A DNA stretch of 64,000 bases from JANXYW01 sp031400455 (GTDB taxonomy: Bacteria > Chloroflexota > Dehalococcoidia > DSTF01 > JACRBR01), in the NCBI GenBank assembly GCA_031400455.1, contig JANNPX010000029.1, positions 1-64,000 on the forward strand. Reading direction: 5' to 3'. Shown piece by piece: positions 61,894 to 64,000 of this stretch. The notes beneath the pieces are model-generated. The model had not been told where the DNA came from, made no database searches, and saw only the letters and a list, made by a program, of their open reading frames with translations. Within the stretch, counting starts at the first letter, position 1, and each line of letters opens with the position of its first letter. The translations under genes were made by a program, and so were the position numbers.

Positions 61894-62553
61894 GTGAAGC
61901 GAAGGACACTCGATTTCATCTTTGCCGGCGGTGGGCTACTGATTGCCGCGCTGCTCGTCATCTTCGGGCTGGTGATGCAGGACCAGTACGATTTCGCCCA
62001 GGACTACGTCAAAACCGAACTCGGGGCGCAGAAGATCACGTTCGCCGCAGAGCCCAAGCCCGATGAGATCAGCTGGAAGCCCGAATCGAAGTGCCTGACG
62101 GAGAACGCGGGCAAGCTGATGGAAACCGGCAAGCAGGCCGAGTGCTACGCCAGCTATTACATCGCCCTTCACATGCGGAATTCCGCGAAGGAGGCGTACC
62201 CTCCGGGAACGTACAACGACGACACGTACGCGACAATGGGCGCGAAGCGCACCGCCCTACAGAAGACCTATGACGCGGCGCTGGCGGACAAGGGCGCTAC
62301 GGATCCAGCGACCGTCGAAGCCAAGAAGCAGCTCGATGCGGCCACAGGCCTGCGGAGCACCTTCCAGACCGGTGAGACGCTCCGCGGCCTGCTCCTCACG
62401 ACGTACGGATTCAGCATCTTCGGCGACAAGGCCGGGCTTGCGGCGATGATCTGCTTCATCGCGGCGGCGCTGATCGCGGTGCTGTCGGCGGCAGGCTTCG
62501 TCCATGCCTTCCTGACGTCGCCGGACAAGGTGGTCTTGGGGAGCGGGAAGTAG
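61894..62553 (+). CDS. Two-helix membrane protein, unknown
   Basis: The 219-aa product has an N-terminal membrane helix (about residues 7-29), an exported domain of about 140 residues with paired cysteines (SKCLTENAG, AECYASYY), and a C-terminal helix (about 180-203). GGAGGACC at 61882-61889 supports GTG 61894. The family is not recognised; the layout suggests a small receptor-like or envelope protein. Confidence 0.72.
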   Translation: MKRRTLDFIFAGGGLLIAALLVIFGLVMQDQYDFAQDYVKTELGAQKITFAAEPKPDEISWKPESKCLTENAGKLMETGKQAECYASYYIALHMRNSAKEAYPPGTYNDDTYATMGAKRTALQKTYDAALADKGATDPATVEAKKQLDAATGLRSTFQTGETLRGLLLTTYGFSIFGDKAGLAAMICFIAAALIAVLSAAGFVHAFLTSPDKVVLGSGK

Positions 62554-62587
62554 ACGCTGCACACGCAGGCGTTCCTGTAACGGCGTC

Positions 62588-62635
62588 GAACACGCCTCGT
62601 GAGTTGGCCGTATGGGCCGCGCACGAGGCGTGTTC
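62588..62635 (+). terminator. 14-bp hairpin after the 61894 gene
   Basis: GAACACGCCTCGTG (62588-62601) pairs perfectly with CACGAGGCGTGTTC (62622-62635), with a smaller GGCC/GGCC pairing inside the loop. It lies 35 bp after the stop codon and probably ends that transcript. Confidence 0.6.
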
Positions 62636-62639
62636 GCAT

Positions 62640-63035
62640 CTGGACTACCAACAAGGGTTGCACTCGCGCGCTAAAGGGAGGTCGCTTGAGCGATAGGTCG
62701 CTTGATTGAGCACACCGAAGGACTGAGAATGCCGTGCGCCCCGTCCTAAGGGCGCAGTGGCGGGGTGGTCGTACTGACGGAGGCGGGGCCTGAAGTGCGA
62801 CCGCCCCTTCTTGCCTTTCGGGCAACAAGAAAACTCTCGTAGCGTGGCGGGGAGCGTCCGTGCTGCCGAACGCAACGCTACGAGAGCATGGGTACTTCTA
62901 GTACCTATCGCCGACGATTCGCAAGTCGAAACGTACATAACTTCATTACGATCACATTACGCAAGACTGTAGTGCGTAAATCGATGAGCGATCGTGCTTT
63001 GGTTCAGGCTCAGGCGGCGTCGCGGGGCATGACGT
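62640..63035. other. Non-coding stretch with spaced inverted repeats
   Basis: No convincing gene. A 12-bp inverted repeat, CTCTCGTAGCGT (62834-62845) and ACGCTACGAGAG (62875-62886), encloses 29 bases. Further on, TTACGCA and TGCGTAA form another inverted repeat near 62964-62987. A 97-codon minus-strand frame across the area (62645-62938) has no family features. Confidence 0.45.
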
Positions 63036-63686
63036 CTACCGCAGGAACTGGAAGAAGCGCACGCCCGCCTCGAACGGCGGCGGTTCGGCGGTGAGGCGAT
63101 GCGACCCGACGCGATAGCTGCGCTCGTCGGATGCGTCGAAGCGCGCCTCCTCGAAGCCGCGTGCGATGAACCAGCGGCAGATCTCCGGCGCCAGGTCGTC
63201 GTCGGGCCTGCCGTAGCGCGTCCAGATCACCGTAGCTCCGGACCCGCACAACATCGGCAGGTGGTTGATCGTGCGCTCGATGTCCTTGTGGCTGATGTTG
63301 CCGAAGATACCGCACGCCAGCAGGATGTCGGCCGGCGGCACTCCGGCGTAGCTGTCGGTCGTCGACGCGTCGGCGCAGCGCACGCTCACGCCGTCGAGTC
63401 CCGCTGCGCGTGCGCTCGTGCGCGCTGCTTCCGCCAGCGCGTCGTCCAGCTCGACGAGCACGGCGGTGACGTCATGGCGTCGCGGATGCTCGGCCAGCAC
63501 GCCGATCACATCGCGCCCCTGCCCGGCGCACATGCTGGTGATGCGGATCGGCCCCGCCAGCGTGGCGCGCACGTCCAGCGCCGCGCGCACGTGCGCCTGC
63601 ACAACGCGCAGCCGCTCCGACAGGCGCGAGTCCGGATCATCGTACGCGGCGTGCCACTGCTGCCAGTTGGTCGAGGCCTCGGTCAC
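63036..63686 (-). CDS. SAM-dependent methyltransferase, class I
   Basis: The 216-aa product has a class I SAM-binding motif ITSMCAGQGRDVIGVLAEH (about residues 47-65), VELDD as the acidic loop, RCADASTTDSY and DILLACGIFGNISHKDIERTI. The SMCAGQGRD form occurs in a group of small uncharacterised methyltransferases. The substrate is unknown. AGGAGC seven bases before GTG 63686 decides the start; an upstream extension overlaps the tRNA gene and is not real. Confidence 0.83.
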   Translation of the reverse strand: MTEASTNWQQWHAAYDDPDSRLSERLRVVQAHVRAALDVRATLAGPIRITSMCAGQGRDVIGVLAEHPRRHDVTAVLVELDDALAEAARTSARAAGLDGVSVRCADASTTDSYAGVPPADILLACGIFGNISHKDIERTINHLPMLCGSGATVIWTRYGRPDDDLAPEICRWFIARGFEEARFDASDERSYRVGSHRLTAEPPPFEAGVRFFQFLR

Positions 63687-63795
63687 GGGTGCTCCTGGGT
63701 GAGACGCATGAATCGGGTTCGCGCGCGAACACACGTAAATCATCGCCGAAGCGGTCGCCTGCATGCAATGTGATGGCATCGGCTGCCGATAAAGC

Positions 63796-63827
63796 ACGAA
63801 AGCCGCTCGACAGTGAGCGGCTTTCGT
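63796..63827 (-). terminator. Terminator after tRNA-Cys
   Basis: ACGAAAGCCGCTC (63796-63808) and GAGCGGCTTTCGT (63815-63827) form a perfect 13-bp stem. Minus-strand transcription from the tRNA reaches it 12 bases after the CCA end, and a T-rich stretch follows. Confidence 0.75.
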
Positions 63828-63839
63828 ATCTGGGAACGA

Positions 63840-63913
<74 letters not shown>

Positions 63914-63983
63914 GTTATTCCGCGGGCCGCTTGAATACGAATCCGCCCGGCGGAACTCGGGCGGACGCGGTCGAATCTGCATG

Positions 63984-64000
63984 TGGTGCCGAGGAGGAGA
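63984..64000 (-). tRNA. 3' end of a tRNA cut by the window edge
   Basis: On the minus strand the window edge reads into CCTCGGC-A-CCA, an acceptor 3' strand with discriminator A and encoded CCA. A GCCGAGG acceptor 5' strand would fit tRNA-Leu, but the anticodon is outside the window. It lies 70 bp upstream of tRNA-Cys, suggesting a tRNA cluster. Confidence 0.6.

Noticed and set aside
62645..62938. 97-codon minus-strand frame
   Set aside because: It has no ribosome site, crosses a 12-bp inverted repeat and shows no recognisable sequence pattern.

Overview
The window is GC-rich bacterial chromosome, dense with genes and free of recognisable transposases, integrases or CRISPR arrays. The gene mix points to an aerobic, menaquinone-using, F420-making member of the Chloroflexota (perhaps a free-living relative of Dehalococcoidia). 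The grounds are cofG, cofH and cofD for coenzyme F420, a UbiA-family MenA, Thr-Pro-Arg-rich tails on a secreted protein, very large STAND ATPase/cyclase/kinase fusions, a T-box leader on ilv-leu genes and a Baeyer-Villiger type monooxygenase. The phylum call is an inference from gene content; no rRNA is present.

Layout. 1-8.9 kb: a branched-chain amino acid operon, ilvB-ilvN-ilvC-leuA-[vapB-vapC]-leuC-leuD. It is preceded by a consensus promoter, a leucine-type T-box riboswitch with its terminator, and a possible Leu-rich leader peptide. A perfect 16-bp parS site lies between ilvC and leuA, and a VapBC-type toxin-antitoxin module sits inside the operon. 9-13 kb: a small membrane protein, an HtrA protease and three small exported-protein genes that share one upstream element. 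13-17 kb: a GNAT acetyltransferase, then cofG-cofH behind a promoter, a structured leader and an intrinsic terminator. 17-24 kb: DUF2277, a secreted protein, a cupin, a frame-shifted LURP-one-like gene, a SufR-like regulator, menA and a phosphatase-like/beta-propeller membrane protein. 24-31 kb: ilvD, a lipoprotein, a hydrolase, dnaJ and an ECF sigma/anti-sigma/SIMPL operon. 31-34 kb: signal peptidase I and two methyltransferases.

34-42 kb is dominated by two translationally coupled giant genes. One is a zinc-ribbon/Ser-Thr kinase/STAND ATPase/adenylyl cyclase of 1475 aa, the other a cyclase/STAND ATPase/TPR protein of 1105 aa. 42-46 kb: a compact housekeeping run of pterin dehydratase, DedA, uracil glycosylase, a zinc-ribbon membrane protein, prmA and rsmE. 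46-49 kb: an apbE operon with two Pro-rich membrane proteins and a ferric-reductase-like heme membrane protein. 49-51 kb: a second ECF sigma factor with a membrane partner. 51-58 kb: a flavin monooxygenase, then MFS-cofD-CDF-SDR as one likely operon, and a Yip1 protein. 58-64 kb: rsmG, a GreA with an extra N-terminal domain, a dockerin-like exported protein, two hypothetical proteins, a methyltransferase, tRNA-Cys and the 3' end of another tRNA.

All boundaries, motifs and hairpins were read by eye; no search, folding or composition program was run.
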